NCBI GenBank assembly: GCA_037501455.1
Contig: CM074861.1
Span: 38,518,001-38,582,000, forward strand
Direction of reading: 5' to 3'
DNA from: Lantana camara
Lineage: Eukaryota; Streptophyta; Magnoliopsida; Lamiales; Verbenaceae
Length of the DNA stretch: 64,000 nucleotides
Positions within the stretch are counted from its first letter, which is position 1; each line of letters opens with the position of its first letter. Made by a program: the position numbers and the translations under genes. This document shows positions 22,197 to 33,795 of the stretch, piece after piece. Below the pieces are notes generated by a model. That model was not told where the DNA came from, searched no databases, and saw nothing but the letters and a program-made list of their open reading frames with translations.

Positions 22197-23873
22197 TGTA
22201 GCACCCCTACACGTGGAGATGCCACACCCCCGCAGTATAGGTCGATCCACGCACGAAACGGGTAATCCGTATATGAACTAACCTATAGCGAACGGGTGAC
22301 AATGCAATAAAACGACTAGCTAGGCGGGACTAACTCTTACATGCAATAAATAAAGCGGAAGCATAATCAATTAACTTGCAATTATAATGATTAAACATGC
22401 TATGACATTAATTATTCGTCACATAACGTATATACTAGTTTACATATCAATACCTTATCATCTCCGAATATATATAACAATTAATTGGAATAATAACTCT
22501 AAGACCATAATAAATAATATGCACCGTGCTTGACTCGATTACATGGACTGGACTCGACTCGACTCCGGCCTAGCCTGAACCTGCAATAACCTGAAAGGTG
22601 GAGGCGTCAGTCTGTGGAGACCGAGTGAGGGGTTTAAATAGATATTTGCGTAGTTAACATGCAAGCTATATTCTCGGGTAAAGTTTCATAAAAGATAAAT
22701 ATATAAGTTCAATAATAAGTTATCTTCGCCCGAGAATACAACTATCAATACTAAATACTTGATCATTTCATGCAATCAATACATGGCCCTGGCGAGTGAG
22801 GGCGGTCTCCAACCTTACTCCAATGTACATGAAACATGCTTGCTTGATTGTTAATCAATAGGTGGTCATGCAATTCAATTACCGTGCAATCGTGCGATAG
22901 TGTAATCAAATAACACATTCATGGAATGGAAATCATGCAATAACCCGACGACAATCCGTGGTGCCGGACCCGTTCCCAGTCTCCTTCTCCCTCCAATGAT
23001 GGGAAGGTAGCTAGGCTTCACCATCCACGACATGTTGAGAAGAGGATACATGAATCCCTAAGCCCGAAACTCCTTCCTCCACTAATCTCCTAGCGGATTC
23101 AGGGGTCATCCCAATGTGGTGAGGATAGCACGAGAGTTACCCGTCAGCCCTTGCTTTCCCGGTTGGCTCAAGCCACTATACTCTGGCCCAACGTGAACGG
23201 TCATGCTACTCGCCTAAAACATGCACGATACATGGCTTGCTTTTCATGAACATGACTTGCTTGCGTGAAACATGGCTAGATTGTAATCATAAATATTTTA
23301 TGGAAATTATAGATATAATTACCTTTTGGCCGAAAACTCACGTAAGGGTTATATAGGTTCTATATAACTAGAATTAAACCTCACCTGACAGGCGACCCGA
23401 CGACTCATGGATACGTGAACGTGCTCATGATCAATAATCTCCGCCCTGGAGAAGAACTGGACAAGAAACGAGACAATGTACGTGCATGAGACCACAATTC
23501 AAGAATATTACCCCATAAGACGCAAGACATGATCAGGTAACGAGACATCGTGCAATATACAATGTAGCATGTAAATATCATGTTTTGGCATGTAATTAAT
23601 CATATAATAACAATTTGGGGTCAAATAAATCATTGGAGTTAAACTCCAAATTTCTAATTTTATGCAGAATGTTTCTGCCTCTCCAGAGGCCCGGGAACGG
23701 CCTTTCCGGCCCTTAGTTCAAAATGGGAAGGGTCGTTCCCAGCTCCCCGAAGTCGTTCCCCGAAGATGGGAACGGCTGTTCCGGCTTATAAGCCAAAACG
23801 TGAAGGGTCATTCCCGTCCTCACCGCCATGCACATCATTCAAAATACGGGAACGGCCGTTCCCCAATACAAAG
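22197..23873 (-). repeat. Truncated 3' LTR of the minus-strand element
   Basis: Matches 27482-29157 with scattered changes, then diverges abruptly after 23873. The first 985 bp of the LTR in its own sense (equivalent to 29158-30142) and the adjacent polypurine tract are missing, so the element could not transpose. Confidence 0.9.
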
Positions 23874-24089
23874 ACGGATTCATTATCCGGAATTACTGGT
23901 ATTTAATTGGCTCTTAAGTGTTCATCCCACGCGGGTTAGCTACTCCCCGTCAGGGATTAGTCCGAAAGAGATCTTCAATCCACAAGGTCCTCCAATGTGT
24001 GAGATCACGACCCTCGACTTTCCGGAGCTTAAACACTCGGAAGAAAACCTAATCTTCCACTAGAACAAGCTGACACGTAGCTGAAAATA

Positions 24090-24196
24090 TTGAGAGTGCC
24101 CCGTCTCTCAAACAATTAACGAGAGAACCCCGTCTCTCGAGCAAGAAACAAGAGAACTCCGTCTCTTGATAACCCTGAGAGAATCCCCATCTCTCA
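24090..24196 (-). other. Stem-loop array in the minus-strand element (4 units)
   Basis: Inverted repeats at about 24091-24110, 24120-24139 (CGAGAGA/TCTCTCG), 24149-24168 (CAAGAGA/TCTCTTG) and 24176-24196 (TGAGAGA/TCTCTCA). The second to fourth have perfect 7 bp stems whose outer pairs differ but remain complementary. Read in the element's own sense the loops are CGGGGT, CGGAGT and TGGGGAT, matching the loop of the LARD array. It lies about 220 bp from the 3' LTR remnant, comparable to the LARD arrangement. Confidence 0.85.
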
Positions 24197-27100
24197 CACA
24201 CATAAAATAAAATTCAAGCGAGCGCTTAGGTAAATATTTACAAGTAACACACAAGGATCAGGTAGCAAATATTAGTTATGAAATTTATTGTTCACATAAA
24301 CAATTAATAGTAAACAATGAATCTTATACAAGAATAATAAAATAATAATAGTAAAAAAATAATAATAAGATAATGGTGCACGTGGTATGCATGATTAAAT
24401 GTACCGTTCACCAAGGGTTGAAGTTCTTGCACTTGAATAATTCGGATGCATACTTGATTCTTTAATTGAGATTTTTCTCGCTTTGTACCGCCACGGCTCG
24501 ATAGTCCCATTCCTGATAGTCATCTTAGTTCCAATGTTATTTTCTAACATAATCCGTAAATCATCATTAATTACCACATCTTCATACCCGTTTTTAACCT
24601 CAGATTTACCGGTTGCACCCTTCTTAAACCCATTACCACATCCATTTTCGGGTTTTGGCATCGAAAGTAACCTTGGTTTTCTTATTAGGAAGTGATTGTA
24701 CATTCAAGCTTAAAAGATTGGCTTTATGCTCTAAGCAAGCTCTTATCCGACAAACAGAGGGAATAGGTTTTACCATCTCCTCACCCTCCGTAATCAAGGT
24801 AAACATTTTCCCAAAGCAAAGATCTTAAACTCTTTATTTGAAATCCGAAAGTTGAGCTCTTATTCCCTTGTCCATTTCATTAAGGTTTCCTTTCAAGGCG
24901 AATGTTTAATGCGGAAAAGATCAAAGTCGTTATCCCGTGAGAGTAATTCAGCAAGCACACTTGTATAGAAACCGAAGAGATTAGGTCCTAGAAAAATATC
25001 TTCCATACGATCCCTGAAATTTGATGACATACCCAACAATTCTGTAGAATATCTTGAAAGAGAGGATCAATCTTCGATGAAGGAGAGGATCACTCAATCT
25101 TCAATCTTCTCTGAAATGTTCACGGCAACCCGGAACAGCTATGGAGGCGACGGAGGCAACACTTGAAGAGGACGATTCGCATAGAGTTCTAGCTCACCTC
25201 GGCTACCCTATTTATAACCAAGACAATCTTTAACTTGGAGAAAGCTCCAACATGAACCGAGGTGAATCCTTTTTTATTTACTGAGTCAACTGATATCCGG
25301 AGACTACACACACCACTCCAAAGCATCTACATTCTGAGAACAGTAATACATCAAAGATGCCGTCGATGATGGGACTTTTCTTTGTGTAAAAGGGAGGAAA
25401 AGACTTGAGGTATTGAAACTTCCTTCACATGATTCTGATAAAGGCTCCAGGAAGAATAAATTTTCTTGAGGTTTCCCCGACCGACTCTCTCCCCCTTAAG
25501 AAATTGGAAATTTCTAATTCTTTAAGTTTGTTCTGTTCTTTCCCATTTGCAAGCTTCTCTACTGATTTGAATCCCGTAACCTTTCCTTGTCCTACTTGCG
25601 GTTCACGACATACTCAACTTGAAGCTCACCAACTACTACCATCTGATTTGATAACTAAAATGTTCAGACATCCCACAATCCAACAAAACATGATCAGCCA
25701 TTAAAGTCCTTTAGGTAAGGGTTGTAGATTCCTACTATCCATGAAATGCACTATTCATGTACTTGCCACCTATTACTTCCCGAGAGTTGACATCTGCAAG
25801 ATCAACACCATGACCTGAAGCAAGGAAAGTTCATTCTCCTGCACCACTGTATTTCCAAGATGCTGGCAAATTTCTGAGGGTAGAAGAAACCACGGATCCC
25901 AAAATATTACTAGACTTCAAGCAGAGTCGGATGACCCGGCTACCAACATAATACTCGATGGCTAAGAGATACCCTTCGTTAACTCGAGTTGGTAGAAATG
26001 GATCGAGCAGTGATTGGGCAGAAAATAGGGAGAGCCTATTGACAATAAACACTAAATAATGCATGCCGGTTAAAATGTTATTGCACATATTACACTGACA
26101 AATAATTTTAAATGCAACACGTTAAACCAATTATATTAATTTAAAGACATATATGTATACACGGAGAAGTTCAATTAATTTACATAATTTAAATAACACA
26201 TTTAACACATCAAGTATAAAATCATAAACAACAAGTATGACAACATATATAAACAAGAGTAATTAATTAATAAACACGATGCACGTGTTTATGAATGCAT
26301 TGAACCTGTCACCGTAGTAGGGGAAATTTTATCCCGGCAATTTTTTCTTGGTTTTGGTATTCTAGACTTGCCTCGGATTGTTGGTTGTTTGTTGTTTATC
26401 CACGGTCTTCTAAATCTTTAAATTTCTCCAATCTAGACTTGTACATTTCCGGGACTTTATTTTGAGTTTTCTTGAACCCCACTTCTCCTCGGTTATTATT
26501 GCCCAACTAGTTTCCGAACCCCTTTTCCATAATTTATTCCTTAGTCAAAAATTTCCTGGTAGAACTTTTGGAAATTTTAAAATCTGAGATGATACTTCTT
26601 GAATTCAATTGCTTCCATTCTCACCCATCCCATCGATATCTTGACATTTTCCAAGGAATTAGTCTCTAACGGTAATCCCGGTAGTCACCCTCGTCATCCC
26701 CTTGCCTTTCTTTATTGTTTCCATTTGTTGCTCCATATCTACCAATTCAACCATATCATAATTGATACTCTTTTGAATCCCTTCATCATCAACTCCCCGA
26801 GAATACATCTTCCTTGTTGTTAGAATTTTCGGCCTACATCTTCGATATATATATATATATTTTTTTTTTCCAACCCCTCGAATCTTGTAAATAGTTCCCA
26901 CGCTTGATTCTTCTTTTTCGGGTCCCATCACTTCAATTTTCAACCCACTAGAAAGGATGATGACTCCCGAATCCTTATATGAGTTTCCGGCACGCTTTCT
27001 TACCCTTTCCAAAGTTAAAGAAGAAACCTTGTAGTAGACCGAAATTGTTGAACGATTGGCCGTGGTTTGATATTATTTCCATAACCTGTAACTCACAAAT

Positions 27101-27460
27101 TCCTTTGAAGAGAAATGCGTGTGGGTAAGGTGTGCTCATGTCACATAAGTGTCACATAATTGATGCCGATAACGAGAATTTAGTAGAAAATGCAACACGT
27201 AATTCATCAATGGTTAAGATAAAACACGTTGATCATATAGATTTCAAACAATCTAAAATCAATCAATTGACACTTAATAGTATAAATCAATGCAATATAC
27301 AAGTCGTCAAGTAATTCAATTGATTCCAATAAATTCATGTAAGTTCAAGTAGATCAAGAAATTCAAATAATATGCAAGACTCTCAAATTGACAATTAGTT
27401 TCCTATGCCGTACGACCTAGACTTGACTCGACACGACACTAGAACCTCGATTTTACAACC

Positions 27461-27474
27461 GGACTCTGATACCA
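27461..27474 (-). other. Primer-binding site, tRNA-iMet (minus-strand element)
   Basis: The reverse complement reads TGGTATCAGAGTCC and sits 7 bp inside the 5' LTR boundary at 27482. It fixes the orientation of the element. Confidence 0.9.
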
Positions 27475-27481
27475 ACTTAGA

Positions 27482-30142
27482 TGTAGCACCCCTACACGTG
27501 GAGATGCCACACCCCCGCACTATAGGTCGATCCACGCACGAAACGGGTAATCCGTACATGAACTAACCTATAGCGAAAGGGTGACAATGCAATAAAACGA
27601 CGAGCTAGGCGGGACTAACTCTTACATACAATAAATAAAGCGGAAGCATAATCAATTAACTTGCAATTATAATGATTAAACATGCTATGACATTAATTAT
27701 TTGTCACATAACGTATATACTAGTTTACATATCAATACCTTATCATCTCCGAATATATATAACAATTAATTGGAATAATAACACTAAGACCATAATAAAT
27801 AATATGGACCGTGCTTGACTCGATTACATGGACTGGACTCGACTCGACTCCGGCCTAGCCTGAACCTGCAATAACCTGAAAGGTGAAGGCGTCAGTCTGT
27901 GGAGACCGAGTGAGGGGTTTAAATAGATATTTGCGTAGTTAACATGCAAGCTATATTCTCGGGTAAAGTTTCATAAAAGATAAATATATAAGTTCAATAA
28001 TAAGTTATCTTCGCCCGATAATACAACTATCAATATTAAATACTTGATCATTTCATGCAATCAATACATGGCCCCGGCGAGTGAGGGCGGTCTCCAACCT
28101 TACTCCAATGTACATGAAACATGCTTGCTTAATTGTTAATCAATAGGTGGTCATGCAATTCAATTACCGTGCAATCGTACGATAATGTAATCAAATAACA
28201 CATTCATGGAATGGAAATCATGCAATAACCCGATGACAATCCGTGGTGCCGGACCCATCCCCAGTCTCCTTCTCCCTCCAATGATGGGAAGGTAGCTAGC
28301 CTTCACCATCCACGACGTGTTGAGAAGAGGGTACATGAATCCCTAAGCCCGAAACTCCTTCCTCCACTAATCTCCTAGCGGATTCAGGGGTCATCCCAAT
28401 GTGGTGAGGATAGCACGAGAGTTACCCGTCAGCCCTTGCTTTCCCGGTTGGCTCAAGCCACTATCCTCGGGCCCAACGTGAACGGTCATGCTACTCGCCT
28501 AAAATATGCACGATACATGGCTTGCTTTTCATGAACATGACTTGCTTGCGTGAAACATGGCTTGATTGTACTCATGAATATTTTATGGAAATTGTAGATA
28601 TAATTACCTTTTGGCCGAAAACTCACGTAAGGGTTATATAGGTTCTATATAACTAGAATTAAACCTCACCTGACAGGCGACCCGACGACTCATGGATACG
28701 TGAACGTGCTCATGATCAATAATCTCCGCCCTGGAGAAGAACTGGACAAGAAACGAGACAATGTATGTGCATAAGACCACAATTCAAGAATATTACCCCA
28801 TAAGACGCACGGCATGATCAGGTAACGAGACATCGTGCAATATACAATGTAGCATGTAAATATCATGTTTTGGCAAGTAATTAATCATATAATAACAATT
28901 TGGGGTCAAATAAATCATTGGAGTTAAACTCCAAATTTCCAATTTTATGCAGAATGTTTCTGCCTCTCCAGAGGCCTGGGAACGGCCTTTCCGGCCTTAG
29001 TTCAAAATGGGAAGGGCCGTTCCCAGCTCCCCGAAGTCGCTCCCCGAAGATGGGAACGGCCGTTTCGGCTTATAAGCCAAAACGGGAAGGGTCGTTCCCG
29101 TCCTCGCCGCCATGCACATCATTCAAACCATGGGAACGGCCGTTCCCCAATACAAAGGGAACGGGAAGGGCCGTTCCCGTTTCGCAGAAGATGCAGAAAA
29201 CAGAGTAGAAGAACAGGGGATGCACGAACACCTCTAAATCTCCATCAAACACTCATAAATCATTCTCAAATGTTATAATTCATGAAAGGAAATATGTATA
29301 CATGTTTATAGTATAATAAAACCCAATATAAACACACCAACCATGCCTTAATCATCATAATCACCAACTTCTACCTAAATAAGGATTCATCATATATCTT
29401 CATAAATCTCAAGAATTCAAGCACCAATTCAAGTTTAAAGCTCCTAATCATGCTTCTGACATCTAAAGCACATAATATTCCATTTAACCTCAAACCCTAG
29501 CTTCATATAACATAGCAAGAAATCACACAATCAAGCTTACATGCATCTTGAGTTGAAGAAAATGGAAGAAGATGATGAATATGGATGCTTGAGCTTGAAT
29601 TATGAAATTCCTTAGCCAATTCTAGCTTGAAGATGATGATTCCCTCCTTGCCTCTTCATGGTGTTGGTTCGGTAGAGGTAAGAAGCAATTATGGGAGATG
29701 ATTTTTGATGAAAATGAATGAAGAGTATGGGAGAGATGCATATAACGATATATTTTGGGGAAAAATATAGTAATTGTGATTAAATCCTCCAAGTTCTATA
29801 AGTTATGCAATTAAGGATGCAAAGTTTACGAATTGATCAATTTAGTCCAAGAAGTAATCATGCAATTCTATCCTCTAATTTATATAAATGATCAATTAAG
29901 GACAATTAAGTAATTAAATCAGGTTCGGCAATTATTCCACGTAGCAATTAAATTCCAATGGTACAATAATTCACAATTTAACACATTTTCACATATTTTC
30001 GTGTAATCACGTTTAAAATATAATTTATAAAATTAATGTAACACGTATAAAGTGAATAAACGAAAATAATAAAATAAAATCCTAACGCTCGAAACCCACA
30101 CGTGTCGAGCGTACCTGACTGTCTAGAAATCGTGGCGTTACA
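27482..30142 (-). repeat. 5' LTR of the minus-strand element
   Basis: A 2,661 bp LTR. On the plus strand its left 400 bp carry the shared family modules (GATGCCACACCCCCGCACTATA, CGAAACGGGTAATCCG, GCTAGGCGGGACTA, GCGGAAGCA). Its right end ends GTGGCGTTACA. A cluster of GGGAACGG/CCGTTCCC palindromes occupies 28978-29180. Confidence 0.92.
28978..29180 (-). other. GGGAACGG/CCGTTCCC palindrome cluster in LTR
   Basis: Five to six partial or perfect copies, including the perfect 16 bp palindrome GGGAACGGCCGTTCCC at 29132-29147 (23848-23863 in the truncated LTR). Variants such as GGGAAGGGCCGTTCCC and GGGAACGGCCGTTTCGG lie nearby. The position in the LTR and the AACGG/CCGTT core parallel the cluster at 17262-17428, although the outer arms are unrelated. 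Confidence 0.7.
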
Positions 30143-30700
30143 TTAATGCCCGTGAGTGAGAGAGAAATGCGATAACGCTTCTTTAAGAGGTGCAACCGTG
30201 AATGAATATGGCTTGAGCTATTGGCGGCTGTGAACGACACTGACAAAATTAATTCACAATTTTTGGATTTTATTTTCATACGGGTATTTAAAGACACCTG
30301 ACCCTAGTTGAGAGGAGAGCCCTAGAGAGAGATAGCAGCTGTAGAGAGTTCAGAGAAGTGGACTGGATGAAGAGAGAAGAGGAGAAACAATTTTGCGTCT
30401 TCTTTCGTCACGAATAATTCTTCTGTTCTGTATCATTTTAGTTTTCTCTTCAAGAGTATGTAAGCTAATGTCTTAATTCAATTTTTCAGACTTGTTTATG
30501 TTCGGATTTGATTCGAATGTTTGCTATTGAATTTTATATCATGAGTATTTTAGACTTTAATCTCGTTGTTCTGTTTTAAATATGTGTAGCTAATTTTCCT
30601 AGTCAATGGGATAATAATGGATTGGATATAAATGTTTGATGAATTGCTTCAATGAGTTGTATGGTTTTTAAGTTATGAAATTTGATTATTTTACAAATTG

Positions 30701-31055
30701 AAGCCTGATCACTTTTAATGTGTAGTTTTAGAATTTATTTGATAATTCAATGATACTTTTAAATTTGGAGCAAGTTTCATAACACTTAGTGTTTCGAGTA
30801 TAAAAAGATTTAACTTGAACCTGAGCAATTGGTAGTTGATTAGTGTATGCTTGAGCCACTGCTAGAAGCCTACAATGATACTTTTAAAGCCTGATCACTT
30901 TTAATGTGTAGTTTTAGAATTTATTATATAATTCAATGATACTTTTAAATTTGGAGCGAGTTTCATAACACTTAGTGTTTTGAGTATAAAAAGATTTAAC
31001 TTGAACCTGAGCAATTGGTAGTTGATTAGTGTATGCTTGAGCCACTGGTAGTTAA
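30701..31055 (+). repeat. 186 bp direct duplication in the nested solo LTR
   Basis: AAGCCTGATCACTTTTAATG and the following sequence through TTGAGCCACTG(C/G)TAG occur twice, starting at 30701 and 30887, with only a few differences. Confidence 0.88.
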
Positions 31056-31859
31056 TTACAACTATTTGATTAATTGGTTTAATTGGTATGATATTGGATC
31101 ACGAGAGTAAGCATTATAAACTGATTAGACACACGTGTTTAATCTCGGGAAAGACTAGCACATATCTAAGTGATGATGATTGTGAAAATAAAAACATTCA
31201 TTGAGCAATCAATCGACATCAGAATCCATGAAATTATTATTTCCTGACTACTTTTTAATTATTATTGAGTGTTTATTACTTTGCAATTGATTGTTTCCTT
31301 GCAATTGGTAGTTGTTAGAAAATTCCCCTTAATAATTGAATTGGTTTATTAAGGAAAGTACAAAAGGATTGGTTGATTTTTCCCTTCTTTTTGGAATTGA
31401 CGCCTATGTATTACAATTGTTTGTGTACACTTGCACTACATATAGTTTAATTAAAACTTCCCTAACACTATCAAAATTTCTATTGCAAAAGGTTTACAAG
31501 ATATTTATGTAATAAACAAATTAGATATAATAAGAAAAATAAACAAAGGAGGATATAAACCAAGTGAAATAGGATATATACATATTTCAACTACACAAAT
31601 ATTAATTAAAAGTACATTTGTTGAAAGAACAATTTCACCTATAAAAATTGCTAAAATTTTAGGGGTAATTTAGAAATTTAATAATAAAAATTAAAAGTGA
31701 TTCTTAATTTTTCTCTGCAAACACTCAACTGATTTTTTTACTACTTTTCACTTTTTAATCCAAACATTCACTGCTTTTAATACTACAAAATTTTACAACT
31801 GTAACTTTTGCTTATGGAGTAGAGTTTGCAAACACTCTCTTAGTCTCATCTTTACATCG

Positions 31860-32900
31860 ATTTAGAACCATTTTTAATTTTTTCAAATGTTTTCATTATC
31901 ATGATTGCTAAAAATAAAAGTATCATCGATATAAGTAAGACAAATATTTTCTAATCCTTCAAAAATTTTATCCATAAATCTTTGATATATTTCAGATGCT
32001 TGTTTTAGATCGAAAGGCAAAACGTTCCATTGATAATGTTTTTATGGAGGACATGTAAAAAGTGTTAAAGGTTTTGTAATTTCATGTAATTTTAGTTGTC
32101 AATATCCTGATTTAGCTTGTAGCGTACGAAATCATGTATTTCCTTTCAACCTATCTTTCATGTAATCAGCTCTAGGTAGTTTATATGCATCTCCCATATT
32201 TTTTCATTTAATTTTTTATAATTAATGACTATTCGTGTTTTTCCTTGTTTTATTTCATTTTTATTTTAATTTCTACATAAAATGCAGGTACTGCATGGAC
32301 TTTTACTTTCAGATATTAATCCTTTTTTTAAGACTTATTTACATTTTTCATTAAATTCATCAATATCTTTTTTGGAATAAAGAATGTTGTTTTTCACATT
32401 TGTTTCTTCTTTTTCACATTTACTTCTTCTGAGAAATCTTTAAGTTTAATTTCAACAATCATATAATTATTATTCTTATCTTTACCTAAATGATCTTCAA
32501 TAGTAACAGATTCTAATCTTTTTTCTATTTCTTTTTCAAGATTTATTTTTATGAAAAATATTAGTTTATGGTTAAGTACTAGATATTCTAAATTATTTAG
32601 AACAAAAAAAAATATAAATAATTTTTTTATAAGGTCTTGCTTTCAATTTTTACCATTGGTATTTCATTTTTCCGAGACAATTTTCTTACAACAGGTGCTT
32701 TAGCGTTATATAATTAAAATCTTGACAAAGAGGTTTGTATCGTTTTAAGAAATTATTTCCTACGAAAAATGGTAATCCTGTTTCATGTTTATATATTTAT
32801 GGTATAATAAAACAATATTCTTGTATCCAAATTTTTTCTAATTATGTGATATACCAAATATAATAGTGACTAGTATAGGCTATTATTATTTCTAATGGTC
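31860..32900 (-). pseudogene. Pararetrovirus protease end and RT (5' half), inverted
   Basis: Minus-strand translation, with several stops, gives the end of an aspartic protease domain near 32790-32710 (GNNFLKRYKPLC). An RT follows from about 32330: RIVINYKKLNE, then WNVLPF.LKQA and the catalytic YIDD at 31933-31922, ending near 31860. No integrase or LTR is present. The RT half present here stops about where the plus-strand fragment at 18955 begins, so the two pieces look complementary and not redundant. In the virus these domains are part of one polyprotein. Confidence 0.8.
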
Positions 32901-33179
32901 GGTGAAGTTTAGTCCATTTGAATATTTTAACTATTGAAAAGAATTGAAGTGGGCATTGTAGTTGCACCACTTGTAAAGAGAGTCTTTCTCAAAGAGGCAC
33001 ATCAAGAAAAGAACCCCTTTGAAATAGTTAAAGCGAATATTCTAAGTGCTGGTGAGGCAAAACATAAATTAGCTCCTATATCTATAAATCCCTTAAGTGT
33101 TTTTTATTTTATCTTTACTTCTATAAATGTAGCATTAGAATTCCTCATCTAAACTGTAATTTATTTTTGATTCTATAAT

Positions 33180-33795
33180 TGTTTCTATTGCATATATCTT
33201 CTAAATCAGAATAATCTTCTTCTATAAGTTGTAGGTTATATTTTTGAGCTAAATGAAGTTTATTTATTCTCTTTTTATCTTTTTGTTTTTCTGGACATTT
33301 GTTTGCATAGTATCCTTCTTCATAGCATAATCAATATTGACATATTGTTTTTCCTTCAAGACAATATTTATTTTTGGGTTTGTATTCTTTCTTTAAAAAA
33401 AAATCATCTTCGTTTTTCTTTAAATTTATATTTATTATTATGTATCAATTTTGTAGGTTTCGTTCTCCATCTATATGTATTATGTCTTTTTCTATATTTT
33501 ATTATCCTTTCATATGGTTGTCTATATCCGTATGTTTGTAGTACTCAGAAATTCCCTTGACAACAAATTGTAATCTTATTTTTAATCGTGTTATTTAATT
33601 GTCTTTCAAAATACTTATCTACTATAAATTTATCTACAATGTATTTTGCTATTGCTAATGTTTCCGCTAAAAACCCTTCACTTACTTGCTTTTTAAAATC
33701 TGCATGATATATTTGTCGAGCTGGATATGGTAAAATTGTTAATGTAGGGAGATAAATATTTTTCTTTAGTCTCTCCTGACAAAATATAGTAGTAC
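33180..33795 (-). pseudogene. Pararetrovirus capsid C-terminal part with degraded zinc knuckle
   Basis: Minus-strand translation gives a coherent stretch (LPYPARQIYHADF, FLAETLAIAKYIVDKFI, NTIKNKITICCQG). A basic region and a CCHC-like knuckle near 33345-33293 follow, in which CYEEGYYANKC has tyrosine where the histidine should be. An acidic tail (EEDYSDLED) ends it. This order, knuckle then protease then RT, is that of Caulimoviridae. A CACTA element cuts the frame at 33796. Confidence 0.72.

Larger units (their letters stand above)
23874..27481 (-). other. Interior of the minus-strand element
   Basis: About 3.6 kb without an ORF above 117 codons. The ORF at 26659-27012 (minus), some 470 bp from the primer site, is lysine-rich and sits where gag would be, but I recognise no gag motif. 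A purine-rich tract (CTTAAGGGGGAGAGAG on the minus strand, about 25484-25499) resembles the polypurine tract of the LARD but is far from the LTR remnant. The stem-loop array lies at 24090-24196. Confidence 0.6.
22197..30142 (-). mobile_element. Minus-strand LTR retroelement, 7.9 kb, gag-pol not recognisable
   Basis: On the minus strand the 5' LTR is 27482-30142, the primer-binding site 27461-27474, the interior 23874-27481, and a truncated 3' LTR 22197-23873. LTR termini are TGTAACGCCACG... and ...GGGGTGCTACA. The flanks are TTAAA (22192-22196) and TTAAT (30143-30147), a likely target duplication with one change. The interior (3.6 kb) has only short minus-strand ORFs (26659-27012, 24395-24703) without recognisable domains. 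It carries the same type of stem-loop array as the LARD, so it is probably a diverged non-autonomous relative. It inserted into the TGTTAGG solo LTR and is younger than it. Confidence 0.85.
21907..31467 (+). mobile_element. Solo LTR, 1.6 kb, split by a nested element
   Basis: The left end TGTTAGG (21907) and right end CCTAACA (31461-31467) form inverted termini. Perfect CTATC duplications lie at 21902-21906 and 31468-31472. Without the nested element (22197-30142) about 1.6 kb remains (21907-22196 and 30143-31467), too small and too poor in coding for a full element, so it is read as a solo LTR. TATTTAAA at 30285-30292 would be its TATA box. A 186 bp direct duplication lies at about 30701-30886 and 30887-31055. 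The termini somewhat resemble Athila-like Ty3/gypsy LTRs, with low certainty. Confidence 0.85.
21680..31672 (+). pseudogene. Pararetrovirus movement-protein fragment, split by nested retroelements
   Basis: The left part is 21680-21906 and the right part 31468-31672; everything between is inserted. The frame of the left part (containing KWSRKNITLYGKF) continues directly into the right part (ISIAKGLQD, YIHISTTQILIKSTF) once one copy of the CTATC target duplication is removed. This resembles the conserved region of 30K-superfamily movement proteins of Caulimoviridae, which enlarge plasmodesmata for cell-to-cell spread. A stop at about 31670 ends the similarity, so the C-terminal part is missing. 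The viral CP/RT region follows on the opposite strand. Confidence 0.68.

Noticed and set aside
23662..24063. 133-residue ORF
   Set aside because: Runs across the breakpoint between the truncated LTR (ends 23873) and the interior, on the antisense strand of the element.
24395..24703. Minus-strand 102-residue ORF as a possible gag
   Set aside because: Right strand but near the wrong end of the interior, with no gag, zinc-knuckle or pol motif. An overlapping ORF is open on the other strand.
31675..31850. MITE between the viral movement-protein and inverted RT fragments
   Set aside because: GCAAACACTC occurs twice (about 31719 and 31829) but in direct orientation. No paired inverted ends or duplication could be defined.
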